Shown: one piece after another, positions 9,262-17,708 of the stretch
Layout: every line of letters begins with the position of its first letter
Position numbering within the stretch: the stretch's first letter is position 1
Assembly: GCA_900316835.1 (NCBI GenBank)
Contig: ONEL01000008.1
Location: forward strand, 1-64,000
Length of the DNA: 64,000 nucleotides
Source of the DNA: an uncultured Prevotellaceae bacterium
Lineage (GTDB): Bacteria > Bacteroidota > Bacteroidia > Bacteroidales > Muribaculaceae
Direction: 5' to 3'
Made by a program: the position numbers and the translations under genes
The notes under the pieces: generated by a model
Database searches by the model: none
Seen by the model: only the letters and a program-made list of their open reading frames with translations
What the model was told of the DNA's origin: nothing

Positions 9262-11295
9262 ATGAGAAAATTATTATCTTTCGCAATGATGGCTGTTATT
9301 GCTGTCGCTGCTTGGGGAGCCGAAGTAACCTTCGACTTCGCTTCGGTGGCAGGGTTGCAAGCCATGGGAATTACCGCTCCGGCACAGAGCGCTGGCGTGA
9401 ACCTCACTGATGTGGGAACCATTACAGTCGATGGCGTGAGCCTCACAGCAGTAAATGGTGCTACTGAAACTCGTGTGTGGAACTCGCAAGGCAGTTACAC
9501 ACTGCGCATTTATCAGGGTGGCTCGATAACATTCTCGGTTGAGAATGGAAGCATTACTAACGTGGTGATTACTGCTGCTAACACAAGCAACTTCGACCTG
9601 CTTGCCAATGTGGGTAACTACACTGTTGATAATGGTGTGGGCACATGGACCGGTAGCACATCCACAGTCTCGTTTACTCACAGCACTACTAAAAACGCGC
9701 AAATCGCCACTGTGGTAGTTACAACTAGTGACCAGGCTCCCACCGATGCTCCTGGAGATGACCCTAATCCAGTAGACCCCAATATCACAAAGCTTGATCA
9801 TTTAATGAACTTGAGTACGCTCGACGACGACACCGAGTTCCAATTCACGGGTGAGGCTTTTGTTAACTATCAGTGGGATAAATACTTGTGGCTTCAACAA
9901 CTTGATGAGGAGGGGTATGCCTATGCTGCTCTCGTCTATGGCGAAGTGGGCAAGCAATATCAACTTGGGGCTGTGATTCCTGCTGGATGGACTGGCAAGA
10001 AAACCAACTATAAGGGTTTGACCGAGATTACCGAACCCACTCATTTCAACAATGCCACTTCACTTGTTCAAGGTGACTATTACACACCATTCGACATGAC
10101 GGGATGGGTTAGCTACATTCTCGACCCTGAGGAAGGATATGAGAATTTCAAGGTTAGCATGGATGGCATCACCTTGAGCGACATCGACGATAATGGCAAT
10201 TTCACTATCACTAGCTATGAAAAGAATGATAATGAGGAAATAGTGCCTGTTACACTTCCTGGTTACAATCGTTTTGGCATTGAATATCCCACTATTGAGG
10301 AAGGTGAGACCTATAACATTGAGGGTATGGTAACAATTCACAATAACAATTATGAGCTATATCCCATTAGCATTACTACCACTCCTGGCACTCGCATGTG
10401 GAAGATTACCTATCAGGGAGAGAATGGCACTAACTACAAGGTTGCCGATAGCCTGTTCGTTGTGCTACCCGCTAAGAACGAGATTGATGGTAACATAATT
10501 TTTGTGACCGATAATGTTGACCAAATTCTCTATGATGAGTATGCCGAGTGGGGATACACTTGGTATGAAGATTGGTATCCCAGCTGGATAGCTCTTGATT
10601 GTGGTGATGATGAAGACCTCTACAACACCATCGCTGCTATGAAGGTGCTCAAACCCGAGACCGTGAGAGGAACTCTCGACAATGTAGAGACTAATCCGCG
10701 TCTCATTTTGACCTCGGCTCCCGTCGAGCTTCCCGATGCGGAATTCCCTGTGCTCAAGCTGTGGTCTTATAATATTAGTCAGGAAAAACTAATTGCCGCA
10801 GGTCATGAGTACGGACAAGTTACTGGTACCTACAAGCTTATTGCTGGTGAGCCTTACCTGTGCAGCGCACAAGACACCGTGCAGGTGAAACTCGATTTCC
10901 GCATTAACCCCGACCTGCAAGAGCAGCTCACCGAGGGTAATCGCTACGACTTCGTTTCAATCTTTAAGCTTAACGATGAGTGGTCAATTCCTTCAAGTGG
11001 TGCCCCTGCTATCAGAGCCAAGAGGATTATTGCTCGCGGCAATCGTCAGCCCAAGGCTCTCCGTCCCAAGGCAGTAGAGTATTATGGTAGCGACTACTAC
11101 ACTAACTACACCATTTGCCCTGTATCGGCAGCCATGACCACTGGCATCAATAGTGTTGATGTAACCAAGCAGGTAACCAAGGTTAGTTATGTTAATGCAA
11201 TGGGTGTGACAAGCAGCACTCCATTCCAGGGCATGAACATTGTCATCACCGAGTATAATGACGGCACTCGCACTGTGGCTAAAACAGTGAAGTGA
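9262..11295 (+). CDS. Secreted protein with C-terminal sorting-like tail
   Basis: A 677-residue exported protein of unknown function. Its signal peptide spans residues 1-19 (MRKLLSF...AWG-A). The N-terminal roughly 150 residues form a beta-rich module of the kind also found at the start of the 43592 protein (a domain with SITFSVENG and NVVITAA strands). The middle is acidic, aromatic and rich in YEDWYPSW-type segments. The last roughly 40 residues (YVNAMG, PF-G-MNIV, DGTRT, KTVK) are homologous to the tails of three other proteins in the window. It ends 4 bases before a spacer carrying a strong terminator. No enzyme motif was recognised. Confidence 0.8.
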   Translation: MRKLLSFAMMAVIAVAAWGAEVTFDFASVAGLQAMGITAPAQSAGVNLTDVGTITVDGVSLTAVNGATETRVWNSQGSYTLRIYQGGSITFSVENGSITNVVITAANTSNFDLLANVGNYTVDNGVGTWTGSTSTVSFTHSTTKNAQIATVVVTTSDQAPTDAPGDDPNPVDPNITKLDHLMNLSTLDDDTEFQFTGEAFVNYQWDKYLWLQQLDEEGYAYAALVYGEVGKQYQLGAVIPAGWTGKKTNYKGLTEITEPTHFNNATSLVQGDYYTPFDMTGWVSYILDPEEGYENFKVSMDGITLSDIDDNGNFTITSYEKNDNEEIVPVTLPGYNRFGIEYPTIEEGETYNIEGMVTIHNNNYELYPISITTTPGTRMWKITYQGENGTNYKVADSLFVVLPAKNEIDGNIIFVTDNVDQILYDEYAEWGYTWYEDWYPSWIALDCGDDEDLYNTIAAMKVLKPETVRGTLDNVETNPRLILTSAPVELPDAEFPVLKLWSYNISQEKLIAAGHEYGQVTGTYKLIAGEPYLCSAQDTVQVKLDFRINPDLQEQLTEGNRYDFVSIFKLNDEWSIPSSGAPAIRAKRIIARGNRQPKALRPKAVEYYGSDYYTNYTICPVSAAMTTGINSVDVTKQVTKVSYVNAMGVTSSTPFQGMNIVITEYNDGTRTVAKTVK

Positions 11296-11323
11296 TAGTT
11301 CAGGATATTAATAGTTTCATAAT

Positions 11324-11365
11324 TTGACCGGTGATTATTTTTTGTTCACCGGTCAAGTTTTTTTT
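11324..11365 (+). terminator. Rho-independent terminator
   Basis: An 11-bp perfect stem (TTGACCGGTGA / TCACCGGTCAA) is followed by G and eight Ts. Confidence 0.93.
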
Positions 11366-11419
11366 AGGGCTGTAAAATAATTGTTTTAAAATTGTTGGTA
11401 TTTGTTTGATAAAATAATG

Positions 11420-11427
11420 TACCTTTG
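11420..11427 (+). promoter_or_regulatory. Bacteroidota -7 box for rnpB
   Basis: TACCTTTG ends 12 bases before the predicted 5' end of RNase P RNA. TTG triplets near 11392-11404 could supply the -33 element. Confidence 0.8.
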
Positions 11428-11439
11428 CATCCGCTAAAT

Positions 11440-11799
11440 GCAGTGGAGTGGCTTGTCGCTCGCAACACACATGATTGCGAGAGGAAAGTCCGGGCAACAC
11501 AGAGCATCGCATTTCTTAACGGGAAGCTGGGGGCGACCTCAGGGTTTAAGGTGACAGAAAACAACCGCCGCAAGGCAAGGGTGAAAAGGTGGGGTAAGAG
11601 CCCACCGGGCGCCACGGCGACATGGCGCGCCGCACCACCTGCGAGTTGCAAGGTCAAGTATATCGGCATCTAAGGGTTGCTCGCCCATTGTCGAGGGGTA
11701 GACTGCTATACTGGCGTGGCAACACGTTCCAGACAGATAAATGACAAGCGGCGTCACCCACGGGTGACGACCACATAACCCGGCTTATAGCTCCACTGC
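11440..11799 (+). ncRNA. rnpB: RNase P RNA (type A)
   Basis: Catalytic RNA that matures tRNA 5' ends. The hallmark GAGGAAAGTCCGGGC is at about 11480-11494. The matching 3' core includes ACAGATAAATGACAAGCGGC and CATAACCCGGCTTATAG. Helix P1 is visible as GCAGTGGAG at 11440 pairing with CTCCACTGC ending at 11799. A run of Ts follows and can act as terminator. The ends are set by P1 pairing and could shift by a few bases. Open reading frames inside this interval are spurious. Confidence 0.96.
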
Positions 11800-11877
11800 T
11801 TTTTTATTAATTCAAATTATGAAGTTTTTGTCACGTGTGTCGCACCATTTGGCACCTCACTACGGGCAAGTGGTTGC

Positions 11878-13158
11878 TTAAAATATATCACCTAGCACGT
11901 AGAAACTTCCTCCCACAAAGATTGCGTCAGCAGGACTGGCTGTTTTCAGGGCGGTGCGATAGGCTGTGGTTGCCTGTGTGAAGCACTTGCCGTTCAAGCC
12001 ATGCTTTGCTGCCATGGCTTGTAACTCTTGAGCTCGCATGGCGCGTGGCGATTGAGCCTGGGTAAAATAATAGATGGCATGTGTAGGCATCATTGAGAGC
12101 ACAGTGTCAATGTCCTTGTCGGCCGAGAAACCCAGCACCATGTGCAGTTGTTCGCACTTTATTTCTCTAAGTTGCTTTGATAGTTGCTGCCAGGCTCCCG
12201 CGTTGTGCCCGGCATCGCAAATGATGGTGGGATTCTTGCCCATCACCATCCATCGTGCCATGAAGCCCGTGATTTCACACACGTGGGCGAGAGCTTTCTT
12301 CACAGCCCTGATGCCAATCTTTACTCCCGCAGTTCTGAGAGCATCGATAGCATGTAGCGCAGTGTTGATGTTCTCAGCTTGATAGTCTCCACTCAGTTGG
12401 CACACCAGGTTGTTGCCAAAGGTGGTGGTGATGACCGATAATGTGCCATCCTTGCCATGTGAAGTGCCCAGCACGATGGGATTGTCGCCTGCAATGATGA
12501 TGGGGGAGTGGTGGTTGTGAGCTGTGCGCTCAAAGACCTCACGCACCTGGGGTTGCGAGGCATTACCCACTACAACCGGCACACCGTCCTTGATGATACC
12601 CGCCTTCTCGCTGGCAATCTCAGTCAGCGTGTTGCCCAGAAATTGAGTGTGGTCGATTGAGATGTTGGTGATAACGCTAAGTATGGGAGTGATGATGTTG
12701 CTACAGTCGAGTCGACCGCCTAGACCCACTTCAATAACAGCAAAGTCCACCTTTTGCCTTTTGAAATACTCAAACGCTAGTGCCGTTGTGAGTTCAAAGA
12801 ACGAAGGCTCGCAGTCAAGACCGCTATCCAGCCAGCGCTCCACAAAGCGACTCACGGTGCGCTTGGCAATCATCTTGCCATTAACTCGTATGCGCTCGCG
12901 GAAGTCAACAAGGTGGGGGGAAGTGAACAGCCCCACTCGGTAGCCGGCAGCTTGTAGTGTAGCCGCCAGCATGTTGGACACCGAGCCCTTGCCATTAGTC
13001 CCGGCAATGTGTATGCAGGGATAGTCGCGATGTGGATTTCCAAGCCAGTTGTCGAGCGCAATGGCTGTGCCCAGGCCTGGCTTGTAGCCACTTGCCCCTT
13101 GGCGTTCAAAGGCGGGAATCTGGCTAAAAAGATATTGTGTAGCTTCTTTGTAGGTCAT
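11878..13158 (-). CDS. folC: Bifunctional folylpolyglutamate/dihydrofolate synthase
   Basis: Mur-ligase family enzyme that adds glutamate to folates. The 426 residues carry the ATP-binding loop HIAGTNGKGSVSNM (about residues 49-63), the EVGLGGRLDCSNI metal and substrate motif, DHTQFLG, and AGHNAGAW at the start of the C-terminal domain. It is the last gene of a minus-strand unit: the chromate-transporter half-gene ends only 2 bases upstream of its ATG. That arrangement implies co-transcription, though a functional link between folate and chromate/anion export is not evident. Confidence 0.95.
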   Translation of the reverse strand: MTYKEATQYLFSQIPAFERQGASGYKPGLGTAIALDNWLGNPHRDYPCIHIAGTNGKGSVSNMLAATLQAAGYRVGLFTSPHLVDFRERIRVNGKMIAKRTVSRFVERWLDSGLDCEPSFFELTTALAFEYFKRQKVDFAVIEVGLGGRLDCSNIITPILSVITNISIDHTQFLGNTLTEIASEKAGIIKDGVPVVVGNASQPQVREVFERTAHNHHSPIIIAGDNPIVLGTSHGKDGTLSVITTTFGNNLVCQLSGDYQAENINTALHAIDALRTAGVKIGIRAVKKALAHVCEITGFMARWMVMGKNPTIICDAGHNAGAWQQLSKQLREIKCEQLHMVLGFSADKDIDTVLSMMPTHAIYYFTQAQSPRAMRAQELQAMAAKHGLNGKCFTQATTAYRTALKTASPADAIFVGGSFYVLGDIF

Positions 13159-13160
13159 AG

Positions 13161-13700
13161 TTAAAAAATGAAATATCCGGCAATGCCTGCCAGTATTATT
13201 ACCACAATGGGATGAATCTTAGTGAAAAATACCACACAGAATGATGCGACGCAAATTATGATTGAAATCACCTGGTCGGTGGTTGCGTTGCCAAAGTTGT
13301 CCTTGTTCATCAGTAGCAATGCGGCACTGGCGATAAGCCCTACAACCACTGGCCTGAGTCCCATGAACGCGCCCTTGATGACGGCATTGTCATGATGGTT
13401 GGTGATGTAGTGGCTTGCAAGCAATGTGAGCACATAGGGCGGGAAAACCACCACTAGTGTTGCCAAGATGGAGCCCCACACGTTGCCGGTGGAGACATAA
13501 CCAATGTAGGTGGCGCTGTTGATACCTATGGGACCAGGTGTCATCTGCGAGATGGCTACGATGTCGGTAAACATTTGGTTACTAATCCAGCCGTTCTTCA
13601 CAACCTCATTCTGCACTAGCGATAGCATGGCATAGCCACCGCCAAAGCCAAAGAGTCCAATCTTCAAGTAGGCCCAGATGAGTTTGAGGTAGATGCTCAT
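13161..13700 (-). CDS. Chromate transporter family subunit (short chain, second)
   Basis: A 179-residue membrane protein of the CHR family, the half-length type in which two adjacent genes replace one bidomain ChrA. Signature residues are FGFGGGYAM near the N-terminus and SQMTPGPIGINSATYIGY. Five to six hydrophobic segments are visible. Its start overlaps the stop of the upstream paralogue by 4 bases, consistent with translational coupling and a heterodimer. The real substrate in gut anaerobes is unknown; the family name derives from chromate resistance proteins. Confidence 0.9.
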   Translation of the reverse strand: MSIYLKLIWAYLKIGLFGFGGGYAMLSLVQNEVVKNGWISNQMFTDIVAISQMTPGPIGINSATYIGYVSTGNVWGSILATLVVVFPPYVLTLLASHYITNHHDNAVIKGAFMGLRPVVVGLIASAALLLMNKDNFGNATTDQVISIIICVASFCVVFFTKIHPIVVIILAGIAGYFIF

Positions 13701-14275
13701 GCGTCGCCCTCCTTTCTTCGTTTGAGGATGGTGTGAGTGTAGTAGAGATATCCACCCAGCGCTCCTAGCACAATGTAGAGGATGGGATTAGAAATGAATG
13801 GCAATTTGGAATAGATGAGCAGCGCTACCGCCACGGGAATTATAATGGTTTTCCAGTTAATTTTTGCGGCGCGGGCTGTGGTGATAACAGGAGCGATGAT
13901 GAGTGCCACCACGGCAGGGCGAATGCCCTTGAAGATGCGCGATAGCACGTCGTTGTTCTTGATGGTGTCGGGAGTGAGAAACATGGCGATGGCGAGGATG
14001 ATGACAAACGATGGCAAGATGGTGCCAAAGGCAGCTGCAAGGCTTCCTTTCACTCCCTTGAGCCTGTCGCCAATCACCACCGAGATGTTTACAGCCAAGA
14101 TGCCTGGCATCGACTGCGCGATGGCAAGCAGGTCGAGAAATTCATCCTTTGCTATCCACTTGTGGTTATCAACAATTTCACGCTCAATGATTGATATCAT
14201 AGCCCAGCCACCACCAAAGGTGAATGCGCCTATCTTCATGAACGTGAGCCATAGTTGAAGGTATATATTATTCAT
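13697..14275 (-). CDS. Chromate transporter family subunit (short chain, first)
   Basis: A 192-residue CHR-family half transporter with the paired motifs FTFGGGWAMISIIERE and AIAQSMPGILAVNISVVIG. Multiple hydrophobic helices are present, and a short basic C-terminus ends in KRRKEGDA. It is the first gene of the unit chr-chr-folC. A minus-strand TAATTTTG box lies 26-33 bases upstream. It overlaps the second half-gene by 4 bases. Together the pair would assemble a ChrA-like antiporter. Confidence 0.9.
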   Translation of the reverse strand: MNNIYLQLWLTFMKIGAFTFGGGWAMISIIEREIVDNHKWIAKDEFLDLLAIAQSMPGILAVNISVVIGDRLKGVKGSLAAAFGTILPSFVIILAIAMFLTPDTIKNNDVLSRIFKGIRPAVVALIIAPVITTARAAKINWKTIIIPVAVALLIYSKLPFISNPILYIVLGALGGYLYYTHTILKRRKEGDA

Positions 14276-14300
14276 CTCATCTTGTGCCTTAAAACGAGTG

Positions 14301-14308
14301 CAAAATTA
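14301..14308 (-). promoter_or_regulatory. Bacteroidota -7 box for chr-chr-folC
   Basis: CAAAATTA on the plus strand reads TAATTTTG on the minus strand, 26 bases upstream of the first chromate-transporter gene. Confidence 0.6.
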
Positions 14309-14351
14309 CACAAAAGTTTGCAACCTTATCTCCGCTTTGCGGAAAAATCAT

Positions 14352-14359
14352 TAACTTTG
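14352..14359 (+). promoter_or_regulatory. Bacteroidota -7 box for the OMP-EptA unit
   Basis: TAACTTTG, about 40 bases before the TTG start of the outer-membrane protein. It lies back to back with the chr-folC promoter. Confidence 0.75.
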
Positions 14360-14399
14360 CACGTTTTTTATTTTTAAGTTTAGACTGATAATTGAGACG

Positions 14400-15569
14400 T
14401 TGAGGTGTGTACTTTCAATATTGATTTTGTTAATGGCTGTTACAGCTCAGGCTGTGACGGTTCAGGATACACTGCAGGTTGATACCAGTGCGGTTGCGAC
14501 CGATAGCGTCGTGGATAAAAAAGGATTTTTCAAGAAACTGCTTGGATATATCGCTCCTGATCTCAACGCAGACGAGGCAAAGGCTTCTACAGGACTGAGC
14601 ATTATTGGAGGACCACATTACAATAGCATGTCGAAGCTGGGAGTGGGATTGGCTGCTAGCTATGGCTACCGCTTGGCGGGGTGTGACTCGCCATTGCAGC
14701 CTTCGGTGCTCTCGCTAACGGGCAATGTTACCACAGCTGGTTTTTGGAACATAGCTATCCTGAACGACATGATTATTAAGGGCGATAAAATGCGCATGAA
14801 TTCTGAGCTGAAAGTGGAAAACATGCCCATCTACTTTTGGGGAATGGAATTTGAGAACGGAAAAAATGACGCTAACAAGACACGGATGCGACAGCTTCGT
14901 GTGATGTTTAATACTAATGTCCTGTTTAGATTAACTCAAGGGCTCTTTTTAGGACCTTATTTGCACTGGGAATTTAATAGAGCCGACTCTATTAGCGTCC
15001 CTCATTTGCTTGAGGGGCAAAGTCTCTCGCAACGCAACTATGGTGTGGGCATCACGCTTGATTATGATACTCGCGACTATGTCACAGGACCCACTCAAGG
15101 CATGTATGTACACCTTAATCAAGTGTTTTTTCCACGATTCCTATGGAACGGAAATCAAAGCTTCACACGCACCGACTTCCGTTTCTCGATTTATAGAAAA
15201 GCGTGGCGCGGTGCCATTATTGCAGGCGACGTGCGCGCATTGTTTAACTATGGCTCTCCCTCATGGGCGACAATGGCACAATGGGGCGGACCGACCAACA
15301 TGCGTGGGTATTATCGCGGACGCTATCGCGATAAGCACATGATGAATGCCACAGTCGAGGTGCGTCAACACCTGTGGCGATGGCTTGGCATGGTGGCATG
15401 GATTGGTGGTGGCACAGTGTTTCACGACAGCCATTCCATGCACTTCCTTCCCAATGCCGGGATTGGATTGCGCTGGGCATTCCGAAAGCATGTGAACATC
15501 AGGCTCGACTATGGATTTGGCAGGGCAGGGGAGAGTGTATTTATTTTTGGAATTAATGAAGCGTTTTAA
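14400..15569 (+). CDS. BamA/TamA-family outer-membrane protein (D15-like barrel)
   Basis: A 389-residue predicted beta-barrel outer-membrane protein. The chosen start is TTG at 14400, because it gives a proper signal peptide (RCVLSILILLMAVTAQA) directly after the promoter. The first in-frame ATG (14433) would truncate that peptide. The mature part contains GLSIIGGPHYNS, alternating amphipathic strands, GPTQGMY, NMRGYYRGRYRDKH and a terminal aromatic residue (NEAF), all usual in Omp85/D15 barrels. No POTRA domains are present, so it is a barrel-only member rather than BamA itself. It overlaps the following transferase gene by 14 bases, suggesting coupling. Confidence 0.82.
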   Translation: MRCVLSILILLMAVTAQAVTVQDTLQVDTSAVATDSVVDKKGFFKKLLGYIAPDLNADEAKASTGLSIIGGPHYNSMSKLGVGLAASYGYRLAGCDSPLQPSVLSLTGNVTTAGFWNIAILNDMIIKGDKMRMNSELKVENMPIYFWGMEFENGKNDANKTRMRQLRVMFNTNVLFRLTQGLFLGPYLHWEFNRADSISVPHLLEGQSLSQRNYGVGITLDYDTRDYVTGPTQGMYVHLNQVFFPRFLWNGNQSFTRTDFRFSIYRKAWRGAIIAGDVRALFNYGSPSWATMAQWGGPTNMRGYYRGRYRDKHMMNATVEVRQHLWRWLGMVAWIGGGTVFHDSHSMHFLPNAGIGLRWAFRKHVNIRLDYGFGRAGESVFIFGINEAF

Positions 15570-17256
15570 GAAAATATTTACTAACCAGCACTACATCTAC
15601 TGGCTTTTTGTGGCAATGGCGATTTTGCCTAATTGCATGATGTTCTTCACCGAGGCGACATCTACACTCACGCGTGTCGTGCAAATAGTGCTGCCACTAG
15701 GTTTTTATGCTCTAGCATTCACGTGGACTCGAAAGCCGGGAAAAATGTTTTGGTGGCTATTCTGGTTCATGTTTGTCGATGCTTTTCAAATTGTTCTGCT
15801 GCGACTCTATGGCTCTACACCCATTGCTGTGGACATGTTCCTTAATGTAGTTACCACTAATCCTGGAGAAGCTACCGAGTTGTTGGCTAATTTGCTGGTT
15901 GCGGTGGTGTTTGTGGTGGGACTTTATGGCTTTGGCATTGCCATGTCCATAGTATCATTATGCTCTAAGAATATCATGAGCGATGCTTTCAGGAAGATGC
16001 AACGCAAGTGGTCAATCCCCGTGTTAGCATTAGGCGTTATATTGCTGGTTGTGAATGTGTTCACCGAGCGCGCATTCAAGGTGCAAGACGATGTTTTCCC
16101 CATCAACGGCACTTATAACATGGGGCTTGCCCTACAGCGGGCTATTAAGCAGTCAAACTATAAAGAAACATCACGCGACTTCAGTTATCAAGCTTCGTCT
16201 ACTCGCAACGATTCCATTGCCGAAATTTATGTGCTTGTGATAGGCGAAACCTCACGTGCTGATAACTGGGGGTTATATGGCTACAATCGCAATACAACAC
16301 CAAGCACTGCGGCGCTTGACAATCTGGTGGTTTATCGCGACGCTCTCACAATATCTAACACCACCCACAAGAGTGTGCCCATGATAATGAGTGGAGTGGC
16401 GAGCGAGGCTTACGACAGTCTTTACTACCGCAAGGGTGTTATCTCAGCTTTTCGTGAGGCTGGGTACCAAACGGCTTTCTATAGCAACCAGCAACGCAAT
16501 CACTCGTTTATCGACGCATTTGGCAGCGAGGCATCTGAGGTGAAATTCCTCAAGGATAAAGTGTCGATACTCACTGGCAATAACTATGATGACGAATTGG
16601 TCGATTGCGTGAAACAGCGCCTTAACAAGTATGATGGTGGCAAATTGCTCATCGTGGTGCACATGTACGGCTCGCATTTTAACTATAAGGACCGTTATCC
16701 TCAAGAGGATAAAATTTTTACTCCCGACAATGTGATCTCGGCCGAGCAAGTTTATCGCAAGCAGCTTATCAATGCCTATGATAATTCAATTCATAACACC
16801 GACAAGGTGCTGGCTGCCATTATCAATGCTGTCAATGCCAAGAATGTGAACAGTGCGGTGCTCTTCACTAGCGATCATGGAGAAGATATATTTGACGACA
16901 GTCGTGGCAGGTTTTTACATGCCTCGCCATTGCCCACCTATTTCCAGCTGCGAGTGCCATTGCTGGTGTGGCTTTCTCAATCTTATATCTCTAGTTATCC
17001 TGAGCAGTCGGCGCTGATAAAGACACATGCGAGCATTCCTGTCACAACCAACATGGTCATGTTCCACACACTGCTCGACATTGCTGGCATCAACACAAGC
17101 TTTATGAAACCCGCATTCTCGCTATGTAGCCCACAGTTCAAGCCTCATCGCCGCCTCTATGTGAGCGATCACAATGAGTTCTTGCCTCTCGACAGCTGTG
17201 GCATGACGCCACACGATGTGCTAATGTTCAAGAAAAACAACTTGCGCTTCCCTTAG
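15556..17256 (+). CDS. Phosphoethanolamine transferase (EptA/sulfatase fold)
   Basis: Inner-membrane enzyme of the alkaline-phosphatase superfamily that transfers phosphoethanolamine, usually to lipid A. The start at 15556 (KRFKKIFTNQHYIYW) is preferred over an in-frame upstream ATG at 15511, which adds residues from the overlapping barrel gene. Four to five transmembrane helices occupy residues 15-175. The periplasmic catalytic domain carries the nucleophile Thr (about residue 232) in GETSRADNWGLYGYNR, the NTTHKSVPMIMSG segment and the metal site FTSDHGEDIFDD. The length is 566 residues. Coupling to the D15 barrel suggests a shared envelope-modification role. Such modification can confer cationic-peptide resistance; the substrate here is inferred. 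Confidence 0.9.
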   Translation: MKRFKKIFTNQHYIYWLFVAMAILPNCMMFFTEATSTLTRVVQIVLPLGFYALAFTWTRKPGKMFWWLFWFMFVDAFQIVLLRLYGSTPIAVDMFLNVVTTNPGEATELLANLLVAVVFVVGLYGFGIAMSIVSLCSKNIMSDAFRKMQRKWSIPVLALGVILLVVNVFTERAFKVQDDVFPINGTYNMGLALQRAIKQSNYKETSRDFSYQASSTRNDSIAEIYVLVIGETSRADNWGLYGYNRNTTPSTAALDNLVVYRDALTISNTTHKSVPMIMSGVASEAYDSLYYRKGVISAFREAGYQTAFYSNQQRNHSFIDAFGSEASEVKFLKDKVSILTGNNYDDELVDCVKQRLNKYDGGKLLIVVHMYGSHFNYKDRYPQEDKIFTPDNVISAEQVYRKQLINAYDNSIHNTDKVLAAIINAVNAKNVNSAVLFTSDHGEDIFDDSRGRFLHASPLPTYFQLRVPLLVWLSQSYISSYPEQSALIKTHASIPVTTNMVMFHTLLDIAGINTSFMKPAFSLCSPQFKPHRRLYVSDHNEFLPLDSCGMTPHDVLMFKKNNLRFP

Positions 17257-17442
17257 GTGAAAATTATTATTGCTCTAGTGCCGAGTTGCTCTTAAAGACT
17301 ATAATATTGCTCTATTTCACATCTCTTCACTACCATCAGCACGTTGTTAATAACTTTTTTGATAAATAATTTATTTCTAAAATAATAATAGGTGCCAAGG
17401 TGCGTTATATTAGTGTAATAACTCACTAAAGAAAGGTTGCCT

Positions 17443-17604
17443 ATGCACGAAAACTACACTGAAGAAATTAATTTTGAAACATGCGAGGAACAAGTTGAGG
17501 TAGGACCTAAGCAAGCCACAATCAATTTCCTCAAGCAATTTGCTAGAGCTTACACTTTCACTGGCATTATGCAACTGGGTCTGGAAGGCTATATCGCAAA
17601 TTGA
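17443..17604 (+). CDS. Small conserved-looking protein, 53 residues
   Basis: An ORF of 53 codons starting at ATG 17443 with AAAGAAAGG upstream. The first half is acidic (ENYTEEINFETCEEQVEV). The second half is a likely amphipathic helix (PKQATINFLKQFARAYTF), then a Gly-rich end, GLEGYIAN. There is no signal peptide. A good terminator follows 47 bases later, which supports a real transcript. I believe similar short ORFs occur in other Bacteroidales, but I cannot check that here. Function unknown. Confidence 0.6.
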   Translation: MHENYTEEINFETCEEQVEVGPKQATINFLKQFARAYTFTGIMQLGLEGYIAN

Positions 17605-17650
17605 TTAACAATCAAAAAACGCGTGGCATGAGCCACGGCGCAATCACCAC

Positions 17651-17690
17651 CAGGGGTGCTCTATTACAAGAAGCATCCCTGAGTTTTTTT
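17651..17690 (+). terminator. Rho-independent terminator of the small-protein gene
   Basis: The 10-bp stem CAGGGGTGCT / AGCATCCCTG (one wobble) is followed by AG and seven Ts. Confidence 0.88.
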
Positions 17691-17708
17691 ATTAGTGTGC
17701 GATTTGGG

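Noticed and set aside
11425..11757. Short ORFs on both strands in the 11.4-11.8 kb gap
   Set aside because: They lie within the RNase P RNA, whose conserved core and P1 pairing are evident.
15511..15555. Upstream start for the phosphoethanolamine transferase
   Set aside because: It would read the barrel gene's 3' end in another frame and place non-family residues before the first membrane helix.
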